Assembly (NCBI GenBank): GCA_947374105.1
Contig: CANCAO010000040.1
Span: forward strand, 1-9,529
From: Comamonadaceae bacterium
GTDB lineage: Bacteria > Pseudomonadota > Gammaproteobacteria > Burkholderiales > Burkholderiaceae_C
Reading direction: 5' to 3'
Length of the DNA stretch: 9,529 bases
This document shows positions 1 through 6,391 of the stretch, one piece after another (position 1 is the stretch's first letter; each line of letters opens with the position of its first letter). A program made the position numbers and the translations under genes. A model generated the notes under the pieces. That model saw only the letters and a program-made list of their open reading frames with translations, did no database searches and was not told where the DNA came from.

Positions 1-1
1 C

Positions 2-508
2 GGCTCCGGCGGCAACGGCAGCCCGCAGCACATCGCCATGGCTTTGTTTGCCTCCCAGGCGGGCGTGTCGCTCACCCATGTGCCTTACAAGGGTGCCTCG
101 CAGGCGGCCGTGGGCCTGGCGGGCCATGAGGTGCAAGCCGAGTTTCAAGGCATAGCCACCGTTAATGCGCTGATTCGTGGGGGCAAGCTCAAGCTCATTG
201 GCGTGACCACGCCCAAGCGTATGCCGCAGTTCCCGGATGTGCCCACGGTGGCGGAGTCGGGCCTGTCGGGCTTTGAGTTCAACTCATGGTTTGCCATGAT
301 GGCCCCGGCAGGTACGCCTAAAGCGATTGTGCAAACCCTGCACGCCGAGGCTGTCAAGGCGCTGGCCGACCCCGATGTACGTGAGAAGTTGCAGGGCCTG
401 GGCCTGACGCCTCGTGGCACCTCACCTGATGACTTGGGCAAGGCCATGCGGGCGCAGTTGGCGCGTTACGGTGCGCTCATCAAGCAGGCTGGTATCACGG
501 CTGAGTGA
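2..508 (+). CDS. Bug/TctC-family tripartite tricarboxylate transporter substrate-binding protein, C-terminal fragment
   Basis: Periplasmic solute-binding protein of the Bug family, which captures small carboxylates or similar organic acids, sometimes for a TctA/TctB membrane partner. The frame is open to the left edge, so the N-terminus and signal peptide are missing and 168 residues are visible. The segment starting GSGGNGSPQH followed by HVPYKGASQA is a typical Bug stretch. It continues with the usual 'KLKLIGVTTPKRMPQFPDVP' and 'GTPKAIVQTLHAEAVKALADP' type blocks, and the C-terminal PRGTSPDDLG ... YGALIKQAGI ending is also family-typical. The stop is TGA at 506-508. The ligand cannot be predicted: Bug proteins are heavily duplicated in Burkholderiales and often stand alone without transporter genes. 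No tctA/tctB is visible on this side. The family call is firm; substrate and gene name are unknown. Confidence 0.93.
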   Translation, partial: GSGGNGSPQHIAMALFASQAGVSLTHVPYKGASQAAVGLAGHEVQAEFQGIATVNALIRGGKLKLIGVTTPKRMPQFPDVPTVAESGLSGFEFNSWFAMMAPAGTPKAIVQTLHAEAVKALADPDVREKLQGLGLTPRGTSPDDLGKAMRAQLARYGALIKQAGITAE

Positions 509-524
509 AGTTTATTTCTTAGCC
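499..524. terminator. weak hairpin over two convergent stop codons, possible terminator
   Basis: GGCTGAG (499-505) can pair with CTTAGCC (518-524) through seven base pairs including one G-T wobble. The loop contains the stop codons of both the Bug gene and mltD. Neither strand has a run of T after the stem, so this is not a standard intrinsic terminator. It is listed only because the two genes end 3 bases apart and some termination signal is expected here or inside the genes. Confidence 0.15.
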
Positions 525-1939
525 AGTAGCACAGGCTTGGATTTGCCAGGTTTGGATGGGCTGTGCTTGGCCAGCTTCGAGGTGTGGCGCACCCCCCCTT
601 TGCTGGCTACGGCTTGTGAAGTTTTACCTGGCTTGCGCACGGCTCGCTTTGGAATCACCTCAGGGGCTAGCGTGAGCTGACCGTTATCGGCTACATGCTC
701 GCTTACGTCTTTTTCAATATGTGATGGTCGTGGCACCAGCAGCGACGATCCTGCGCTGATCGTCATGCGCGGTGGAATCTGGTTGATGGTGCGAAATTCG
801 ATCTCGCTCATGCCTATTCGCTTGGCAGCTTCTGCAGGTCTCAAAGTCGTTGGGGCTACCCAGACCATCCAACTGGCCAAACGGGTTCCGGTGAAGGCAT
901 CCAGATTCCGCTGAAACAAGGTGGCGTTGTCCCATGGCAGCAAGATTTGCGGTGTGCCAGCGGCTAGGATGACGGGGCGATTGAGCGAGGGGTTGAGCGC
1001 CTTGAAATCGCCCAGTGGGACTTCGGCCAGTTTTGCGGCCAGAGTTACATCAATATCGCGGGTGATGACCACGCTGTCGAAGTAAGGGTGGTTGCCGATG
1101 AGAGGCAGCTTCGCGTTAAAGTTTGTGGGCTGAGCCACGATGTTCTTCATGGCTTGCAATTTAGGCACGTAAAAACGGGTTTCCATGGGCATGTTGAGAT
1201 CGATGTAGCGAACGCCTAAACCTGCACGCTGATTTTTGACGATGGACCGGCCTACGCTGCCTTCTCCCCAGTTGTAAGCGGCTAAGGCCAGTTGCCAGTC
1301 GCCAAACATGCCGTAGAGTTTTTGCAAATAGTCCAGTGCAGCGCGGGTAGAAGCCAGCACATCACGTCGATCGTCTCGAAAAGCATTTTGTTTCAGGTCG
1401 AACTGTTTGCCGGTTTTAGGCATGAACTGCCAGATTCCGGAGGCCTTGGCGCTAGACAAGGCTTGCGGGTTGTAGGCACTTTCAATAAAGGGCAGCAAGG
1501 CCAGCTCCGTTGGCATATTGCGCCGCTCAAGCTCTTCAACAATGTAAAAAAGATATTTGCGCGAGCGCTCTGTCATTCGAAATATGTAGTCCGGGCGCGT
1601 GATGTACCACTGCTCGCGGTCACGCACCAGATCGCTCTCCAAATCGGACATCGCAAATCCGCGGCGGATACGTTCCCACAGGTCAGTCGGTGCCGACAGC
1701 GGGGCTACTGCTTGAGAGTAGGTGTCGTTTGCCTGTATGGGTATTAGCGCATCTGTGGGTGATCCGTTTGAGTTTCCAGTGAGGTGACTCGCGTGTCCTG
1801 TGGCAGAAAAGCTGTGCAAGCCGATTGCGGTGTCTGGGTTGATGGGTGCATTGGACGTTGCCGAGATCGAATTTCCGGTGCTGGCGCAACCACTAAGCCA
1901 GAGCAGACTAACAGTGCATGCGAGGGTGAGAAATTTCAT
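512..1939 (-). CDS. mltD: membrane-bound lytic murein transglycosylase D (lipoprotein)
   Basis: Lytic transglycosylase that cleaves the MurNAc-GlcNAc bond of peptidoglycan with formation of a 1,6-anhydro-MurNAc end, anchored in the outer membrane. With the start at 1939 the protein has 475 residues. It begins with a lipoprotein signal, with lipobox LSGC and the lipidated Cys at residue 18. The SLT domain (about 110-260) shows LLPFIESAYNP with catalytic Glu153, then ASGIWQFMPKTG and AAYNWGEG (221-227). About residues 290-400 contain two LysM-like blocks that are clearly degenerate. The last ~50 residues are basic and Lys/Ser/Pro-rich, ending in LLAKK. The frame stays open upstream to a TTG at 2059, but this would bury the signal peptide behind 40 residues, so the ATG at 1939 is preferred. 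A GGAAAA ribosome site lies 9 bases ahead. It is divergent from the methyltransferase gene. MltD in E. coli usually carries better LysM repeats, so cell-wall binding here may be weaker. Confidence 0.93.
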   Translation of the reverse strand: MKFLTLACTVSLLWLSGCASTGNSISATSNAPINPDTAIGLHSFSATGHASHLTGNSNGSPTDALIPIQANDTYSQAVAPLSAPTDLWERIRRGFAMSDLESDLVRDREQWYITRPDYIFRMTERSRKYLFYIVEELERRNMPTELALLPFIESAYNPQALSSAKASGIWQFMPKTGKQFDLKQNAFRDDRRDVLASTRAALDYLQKLYGMFGDWQLALAAYNWGEGSVGRSIVKNQRAGLGVRYIDLNMPMETRFYVPKLQAMKNIVAQPTNFNAKLPLIGNHPYFDSVVITRDIDVTLAAKLAEVPLGDFKALNPSLNRPVILAAGTPQILLPWDNATLFQRNLDAFTGTRLASWMVWVAPTTLRPAEAAKRIGMSEIEFRTINQIPPRMTISAGSSLLVPRPSHIEKDVSEHVADNGQLTLAPEVIPKRAVRKPGKTSQAVASKGGVRHTSKLAKHSPSKPGKSKPVLLAKK

Positions 1940-2058
1940 GTTCAATGGTTTTCCATTCAAGCATGCGTTCGCACCAAGTGCGGCACAGCGGAGGCGGGAA
2001 GATTGGTGGATCAGGGGGTGACTAGAATCTGAAGTAGAGACAAGCATTTTGCTGATCA
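1940..2058. promoter_or_regulatory. divergent intergenic region between mltD and the methyltransferase gene
   Basis: This 119-base stretch must hold the promoters or leaders for both divergent genes. Visible elements are an inverted repeat CGCAC-CAA-GTGCG at 1970-1982 and an AATGG-TTTT-CCATT hairpin (1944-1957) just upstream of the mltD start, which contains its ribosome site. A TAGAAT hexamer at 2024-2029 could be a -10 box for the rightward gene, with a poor TTGGTG -35 match at 2003-2008 and a short 15-base spacer. No convincing leftward promoter was seen. In E. coli the gene gloB lies at this place between mltD and yafS; no remnant of it is recognisable. Confidence 0.4.
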
Positions 2059-2856
2059 ATGGCGGCCAAAGAAATAACTGGGGTTAAAGCCATGCGTGAG
2101 CGGATTATAAGTTTTCGGGACTGGTTGGAGAGCCCGTCGGGGTGTTACTTGCTGGACTGGGAGAACGCCCAGTTCAAGTCGGCGGTAGTCGATGTTTTTG
2201 GTTTTCATGCCTTGCAGCTGGGTCTGCCCGCTGTACACGCGCTGGATGCCAACCGCATGCAGCACCGCTGGCTGGCGGGTAACGAAGCTGTGCCGCAGGC
2301 CTGCCCGCTTGAGCCCGTTGCGCTGGTGACAGAATTTTCGGCTCTGCCTTTTCCCGCCGCCAGTATGGATTTGGTGGTGCTTCCGCATACGTTGGAAATC
2401 CACTCTAATCCGCACGCGATCCTGCGTGAGGTCGCGCGGGTTTTGGTGCCCGAAGGCAAGGTGGTCATTAGCGGTTTGAACCCTGTGAGTCTGTGGGGTT
2501 TGCAGAGACGTCGTGAGGGGCTGAGTTGCAAATTAGGTTGGGGCAAGCCTTCAATGCCTGCTTTGGAGGAGTCCATCGGCTACTGGCGACTGCGCGACTG
2601 GTTGCATTTGCTTGACTTCGAGATTCAAGTGGGGCACTTTGGCTGCTACAAGCCTGCGTTGAGCAGCGATAAATGGATGCAGCGTTTGAATTGGGTGGAT
2701 CGGATCGGCTCGCGCTGGGCCTCTATTTTTGGGGCTGCCTATTTTTTGGTGGCGGTCAAGCGGGTGCAGGGAGTGCGCTTGATGGGGTCCCCCTGGAAAG
2801 CGTCAGTGAGTCCGCGTGCGGCTACCGTTCCCATGACCCGGCGTAACGGAAATTAA
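2059..2856 (+). CDS. class I SAM-dependent methyltransferase-like protein, YafS type
   Basis: Predicted cytoplasmic methyltransferase of the Methyltransf_11 group, 265 residues, substrate unknown. The order of blocks matches E. coli Yaf[10 protein letters not shown] (47-55), then [18 protein letters not shown] (96-113), then [20 protein letters not shown] (123-142). These correspond to the middle and late motifs of the Rossmann methyltransferase fold. The usual glycine-rich SAM motif (acidic residue followed by GxGxG) is not seen at the expected N-terminal position, as in YafS itself, so catalytic activity is not certain. Being next to rnhA also fits yafS. The start is uncertain: ATG at 2059 has no clear ribosome site, while ATG at 2092 (residue 12, MRERIISF) has GGGG 8 bases ahead and would give a 254-residue protein. 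The gene ends 17 bases before rnhA, suggesting co-transcription. Confidence is high for the family and low for function. Confidence 0.88.
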   Translation: MAAKEITGVKAMRERIISFRDWLESPSGCYLLDWENAQFKSAVVDVFGFHALQLGLPAVHALDANRMQHRWLAGNEAVPQACPLEPVALVTEFSALPFPAASMDLVVLPHTLEIHSNPHAILREVARVLVPEGKVVISGLNPVSLWGLQRRREGLSCKLGWGKPSMPALEESIGYWRLRDWLHLLDFEIQVGHFGCYKPALSSDKWMQRLNWVDRIGSRWASIFGAAYFLVAVKRVQGVRLMGSPWKASVSPRAATVPMTRRNGN

Positions 2857-2858
2857 TT

Positions 2859-2864
2859 GAAGGA
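2859..2864 (+). promoter_or_regulatory. ribosome binding site of rnhA
   Basis: GAAGGA sits 9 bases before the TTG at 2874. It supports this rare start codon, which is also the only position that gives the family-typical N-terminus [10 protein letters not shown]. Confidence 0.7.
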
Positions 2865-2873
2865 AAACACGCG

Positions 2874-3323
2874 TTGAATCACATTGAAATCTACACCGAC
2901 GGTGCTTGCAAAGGCAACCCCGGCCCCGGCGGCTGGGGCGTCCTGCTCAAGTCCGGCACTACCGAGAAAGAATTGTTCGGTGGCGAACTGGGTACGACCA
3001 ATAACCGCATGGAGCTCACGGCTGTGATCCAGGCGCTACAAGCCCTCAAGCGACCGTGCCAGGTGACACTGCACGCCGACAGCCAGTACGTGCTCAAAGG
3101 CATCACCGAGTGGCTCGTGGGCTGGAAGGCCAAAGGCTGGAAAACAGCCGCCAAGCAGCCGGTGAAAAACGTGGACTTGTGGCAGCAGTTGGATGCGGTC
3201 GTAAGCACTTCGGGCCACAAAATTGACTGGCGCTGGGTGCGTGGTCATAACGGCGACCCGGGTAACGAGCGAGCCGATGGACTGGCCAATCGCGGCGTAG
3301 AGCAAGCGTTGGCGCAGCGTTGA
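2874..3323 (+). CDS. rnhA: ribonuclease HI
   Basis: Endonuclease that cuts the RNA strand of RNA-DNA hybrids in the cytoplasm, removing R-loops and primer remains. At 149 residues it is close to the 155 of the E. coli enzyme. The metal-binding carboxylates are all present: Asp9 in [16 protein letters not shown], Glu47 in NNRMELTA, Asp69 in HADSQYV, and Asp135 in [10 protein letters not shown]. The catalytic-loop His125 is in [10 protein letters not shown]. The basic Trp-rich segment [20 protein letters not shown] (80-99) is the substrate-binding handle. Translation starts at TTG with a good ribosome site. It follows the yafS-like gene closely, as often seen in proteobacteria. The expected neighbour dnaQ is absent on the right, where a P-type ATPase gene begins 56 bases later. 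Confidence 0.98.
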   Translation: MNHIEIYTDGACKGNPGPGGWGVLLKSGTTEKELFGGELGTTNNRMELTAVIQALQALKRPCQVTLHADSQYVLKGITEWLVGWKAKGWKTAAKQPVKNVDLWQQLDAVVSTSGHKIDWRWVRGHNGDPGNERADGLANRGVEQALAQR

Positions 3324-3332
3324 GTGCCATAA

Positions 3333-3371
3333 GCGCACTAATTCATAGTGTGCACAGCGGCCATTTTTTTT
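3333..3371 (+). terminator. hairpin followed at a distance by a T8 run, possible terminator or leader structure
   Basis: GCGCACTA (3333-3340) pairs with TAGTGTGC (3346-3353) over eight base pairs with one G-T wobble and a 5-base loop. A run of eight T follows at 3364-3371, but 10 bases separate it from the stem. This spacing is too long for a standard intrinsic terminator, so it may only attenuate transcription from rnhA into the ATPase gene or be fortuitous. Confidence 0.25.
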
Positions 3372-3379
3372 GAACAAAA

Positions 3380-5941
3380 ATGACCTACCCAACAAACCAA
3401 CATCAAGGCCTGAGTACTGAGCAGGCGGCCCAGCGATTGGCTGAAGAAGGGCCGAATCAACTGCCCGCTCATGCCTCCCGCACCTGGCGCCATATTGTCC
3501 GAGAGACCTTGGGCGAGCCCATGTTTCTCTTGCTTCTGTCGGCCAGCATGCTGTACCTGGTCTTGGGGGAGCTGCAAGAGGGTCTCATTCTGGTGGGTTT
3601 GGTGCTGGTGATACTGAGCTTGACGCTGTACCAGGAAGGTAAAACCGAGCGAGCCGTTCAGGCCCTGCGTGATTTGTCCAGTCCGCGCGCCAGAGTGATG
3701 CGTGATGGTCAGGCACAAACCATTGCGGGCGCTGCCTTGGTTCGGAGTGACATTCTCTTGTTGGCCGAGGGTGATCGGATTGCAGCCGATGCCACGCTGT
3801 TGTCTGCCAGCGAACTGTTGGTGGATGAATCGCTGCTAACGGGTGAGTCCGAACCCGTGGCTAAGAAGCCACCTGGGTCGCAAGAGCAACCTTCCTACGA
3901 TGACACAACACATCGTCTGTATTCGGGCACGCTGGTGGTGCGGGGGCAGGCCGTGGCCCAAGTCACCGCCACCGGTGTGCGCAGCCAGATGGGGCAAATC
4001 GGCACCGCTTTGCAGACTGTGCAGACTGAACTCTCACCTTTGAGGCAACAAACAGCCCAACTCGTGAGGCGTCTGGCCTGGATCGCTTTGTTTTTGAGTT
4101 TGCTGCTTATGGGGATTTATGGGCTGGTGCATGGGGACTGGCTGCAGGCCTTGCTGGCAGGTATTGCGCTGGCCATGGCCTTGCTACCGCAGGAGTTCAC
4201 GGTGGTGCTGACCGTGTTGCCAGCGCTGGGAGCTTGGCGACTCTCGCGTGAAAAGGTGCTGACGCGGCGCATAGCCGCCATTGAGACTTTGGGCGCTACA
4301 TCGGTCTTGTGCGTGGACAAGACCGGCACGCTGACACATAACCGCATGACGGTGACGCACTTGCATGTGGCTGGAGCAGATCTGCGGCTCAACGGGTCGC
4401 AGCCTGGCGATCTGCCGGAAGCATTTCACACTTTGGTGGAGTTCTCCATTCTGGCCAGCGAAACTGACCCTTCTGACCCGATGGAGCAGGCTTTTCATCG
4501 CCTCGGGCAGCAGTTTTTGACGAATACTGAGCGCATTCACCACGACTGGGCACTGGTGCATGAATATGGATTGACACCCCAGTTGCGTGCCATGGCCCAT
4601 GTTTGGCGAGCAGTGGACAGTGAGGTGCATGTGGTCGCGGCCAAGGGCTCGCCTGAAGCCATTGTGGATTTGTGTCACTTGGAGGCCGGCCGGCAGCAGG
4701 CCATTGTCGCAGCGGTAGATGCAATGGCGGCGCGCGGTTTGCGCGTGTTGGCGGTGGCGCAAGCGCGCTTTGCAGGCGCGCCTTGGCCCGCGCAGGAGCA
4801 CGATTTTGATTTCGAGTTCGTCGGTCTGCTTGGCTTGGCCGACCCGCTGCGCGAGGAGATTCCGCAGGCGATGCGGGAGTGTGCCCAAGCGGGTATTCGT
4901 GTCGTGATGATCACGGGCGACTACCCCGTGACGGCACGTGCGATTGCAGGGCAGGCAGGTCTTCCGTTGGATGCACTTCTCTCAGGGGATGATTTGGCCG
5001 CCTTGAGCGACGCGGCCTTGCAAGAGCGCATGCAGACCGTCAGCGTGTGCGCGCGCATTGCACCGGCGCAAAAACTGCGCATCGTGCAGGCGCTGCAAGC
5101 CGGTGGTGCCGTGGTGGCCATGACGGGTGACGGCGTGAACGATGCCCCCGCGCTTAAGGCCGCCCATGTGGGCATAGCCATGGGCGGACGCGGCACCGAT
5201 GTGGCGCGTGAGGCCGCTGTACTGGTGCTGCTGGACGACAACTTCGCCTCCATTGTGCGGGCGGTGCGGGTGGGGCGACGCATCTTTGACAATTTGCAGA
5301 AGTCGATGGCCTACATCATGGCCGTGCATGTCCCTATTGCTGGCATGGCCTTGTTACCCCCGCTGCTGGGCTGGCCAACCGTGCTTTACCCCATGCACAT
5401 TGCATTTTTGGAGTTGGTCATTGACCCGGCCTGCTCCCTAGTGTTTGAAAATGAGCCGGTGGAGGGTGATGCCATGCAACGCCCTCCACGCGATGTACAG
5501 GCGCAACTTTTTTCGGGCGGCACGCTATGGCTGGCTTTCTTTCAAGGTGTGGGGGTGCTGAGTGTCGTGCTGGCTAGCTATGCCTGGGGTGTGCAGACTT
5601 TGGTCGAGCCGCAAGCGCGAGCCCTGGCTTTTGCCACTCTGGTCGTTGCCAATCTGGCGTTGATCTTTTCTAATCGCTCGCGCACGCAGTCCCTGTGGCG
5701 TACCTTGCGTGTGCCCAACCTCACCTTGTGGATTGTGGCTGGCGTGACACTGGGCATGCTCATGCTCACTCTGTATCTGCCGGGCTTGTCGCAGGTCTTA
5801 CATCTGGCTCCTTTGCCGGTGTCTTGGCTGGCGCTCGCTTTCGGCGCGGGGTTGGCCCCTGTTTTTTGGTTTGAGGGCTTGAAAACCTGGCGTCGAGGAC
5901 ATAACTACTCTGAGCTCGCGCAGAATTCTGCTTCCTTATGA
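3380..5941 (+). CDS. P-type cation-translocating ATPase, type II-like, ion unknown
   Basis: Inner-membrane pump of 853 residues that uses ATP through a phospho-aspartate intermediate. Domains in order: short cation-ATPase N-terminal segment [20 protein letters not shown] (10-29); TM1-TM2 (about 47-84); actuator domain with LLTGESEPV (TGES 154-157); TM3-TM4 (about 232-280). Phosphorylation follows at Asp313 in CVDKTGTLT, then a compact nucleotide domain with KGSPE (422-426), the hinge [10 protein letters not shown] (581-590), and six further membrane segments (about 640-831). This order resembles the Ca2+ and Na+/K+ type pumps. However, TM4 reads LLPQEFTVV instead of PEGLP. By hand alignment with SERCA, TM5 carries His650 and Ile653 where SERCA has Asn768 and Glu771, and TM6 reads ELVIDPACS, keeping only the Asp800 equivalent (Asp682). 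Calcium transport should therefore not be assumed. No metal-binding N-terminal domain is present, which argues against the CopA/ZntA type. No clear ribosome site precedes the ATG. The stop overlaps an ATG in the clpS frame. Confidence 0.93.
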   Translation: MTYPTNQHQGLSTEQAAQRLAEEGPNQLPAHASRTWRHIVRETLGEPMFLLLLSASMLYLVLGELQEGLILVGLVLVILSLTLYQEGKTERAVQALRDLSSPRARVMRDGQAQTIAGAALVRSDILLLAEGDRIAADATLLSASELLVDESLLTGESEPVAKKPPGSQEQPSYDDTTHRLYSGTLVVRGQAVAQVTATGVRSQMGQIGTALQTVQTELSPLRQQTAQLVRRLAWIALFLSLLLMGIYGLVHGDWLQALLAGIALAMALLPQEFTVVLTVLPALGAWRLSREKVLTRRIAAIETLGATSVLCVDKTGTLTHNRMTVTHLHVAGADLRLNGSQPGDLPEAFHTLVEFSILASETDPSDPMEQAFHRLGQQFLTNTERIHHDWALVHEYGLTPQLRAMAHVWRAVDSEVHVVAAKGSPEAIVDLCHLEAGRQQAIVAAVDAMAARGLRVLAVAQARFAGAPWPAQEHDFDFEFVGLLGLADPLREEIPQAMRECAQAGIRVVMITGDYPVTARAIAGQAGLPLDALLSGDDLAALSDAALQERMQTVSVCARIAPAQKLRIVQALQAGGAVVAMTGDGVNDAPALKAAHVGIAMGGRGTDVAREAAVLVLLDDNFASIVRAVRVGRRIFDNLQKSMAYIMAVHVPIAGMALLPPLLGWPTVLYPMHIAFLELVIDPACSLVFENEPVEGDAMQRPPRDVQAQLFSGGTLWLAFFQGVGVLSVVLASYAWGVQTLVEPQARALAFATLVVANLALIFSNRSRTQSLWRTLRVPNLTLWIVAGVTLGMLMLTLYLPGLSQVLHLAPLPVSWLALAFGAGLAPVFWFEGLKTWRRGHNYSELAQNSASL

Positions 5942-5958
5942 GCCCGATAAAATGGCTT

Positions 5959-6318
5959 ATGGCAACGAAATTACCCCAATCACCCAAGGTTCCCCTTATT
6001 CAGCCTGAAAAGGATGGTGGAGGCTCGGTCGTGCTGGAGCGACGCACGCAAAAGATCAAGCCGCCTCAAATGTTTCAGGTGGTCATGCTCAATGACGATT
6101 ACACGCCCATGGAGTTTGTGGTGCATGTGATTCAGGAGTTTTTTGGAAAAGATCTGGAGGCCGCGACCCAGATCATGCTCAAAATCCACTTGGACGGCAA
6201 AGGGGTTTGTGGTGTTTATTCCCGTGACGTGGCGGCAACGAAGGTTGATCGAGTGCTTGAGTCAGCGAATAAAGCGGGCCATCCGTTGAAATGCGTGAGT
6301 GAACCCGTCGATTTTTAG
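5959..6318 (+). CDS. clpS: ATP-dependent Clp protease adaptor protein ClpS
   Basis: Adaptor that binds proteins with destabilising N-terminal residues and delivers them to ClpA-ClpP. From the ATG at 5959 it has 119 residues: a flexible N-terminal tail (1-35), then the folded ClpS core. The N-degron pocket is visible: Asn45, Asp46, Asp47, Thr49 and Met51 in [12 protein letters not shown], and His77 in KIHLDGKG. The core ends with [16 protein letters not shown] and [10 protein letters not shown], as in other ClpS proteins. The frame also offers an ATG at 5938, which overlaps the ATPase stop as ATGA and would add seven residues (MSPIKWL). The start MATKLP is preferred because it looks like the common betaproteobacterial N-terminus, though neither start has a good ribosome site. 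The gene lies 73 bases before clpA, its functional partner. Confidence 0.97.
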   Translation: MATKLPQSPKVPLIQPEKDGGGSVVLERRTQKIKPPQMFQVVMLNDDYTPMEFVVHVIQEFFGKDLEAATQIMLKIHLDGKGVCGVYSRDVAATKVDRVLESANKAGHPLKCVSEPVDF

Positions 6319-6380
6319 TGTTACAAGGATGAACGCGGCTGGTACTGTTGAGTCAAAGTGAGTAGAGTTAAACAAGGCAC

Positions 6381-6388
6381 AAGGAAAG
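6381..6388 (+). promoter_or_regulatory. ribosome binding site of clpA
   Basis: AAGGAAAG with GGA ending 6 bases before the ATG at 6392. It fixes the clpA start, which also gives the conserved N-terminus MIAQELEVSL. Confidence 0.7.
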
Positions 6389-6391
6389 AAC

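Noticed and set aside
1940..2059. 40-codon N-terminal extension of mltD from a TTG at 2059
   Set aside because: It would place the lipoprotein signal peptide inside the protein and meet the start of the divergent methyltransferase gene; ATG at 1939 gives a proper signal with lipobox.
4184..4888. 234-codon open frame on the minus strand inside the P-type ATPase gene
   Set aside because: Rich in His, Arg and Gln with no domain pattern; antisense to conserved ATPase motifs.
5945..5952. GATAAAAT as a -10 box for clpS
   Set aside because: No -35 match at 16-18 bases upstream, and the box overlaps the start of the clpS frame, so it stays unsupported.
6319..6391. Possible promoter between clpS and clpA (TTGAGT at 6348)
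   Set aside because: No -10 box at a suitable distance; the hexamer alone is not enough to call a promoter.
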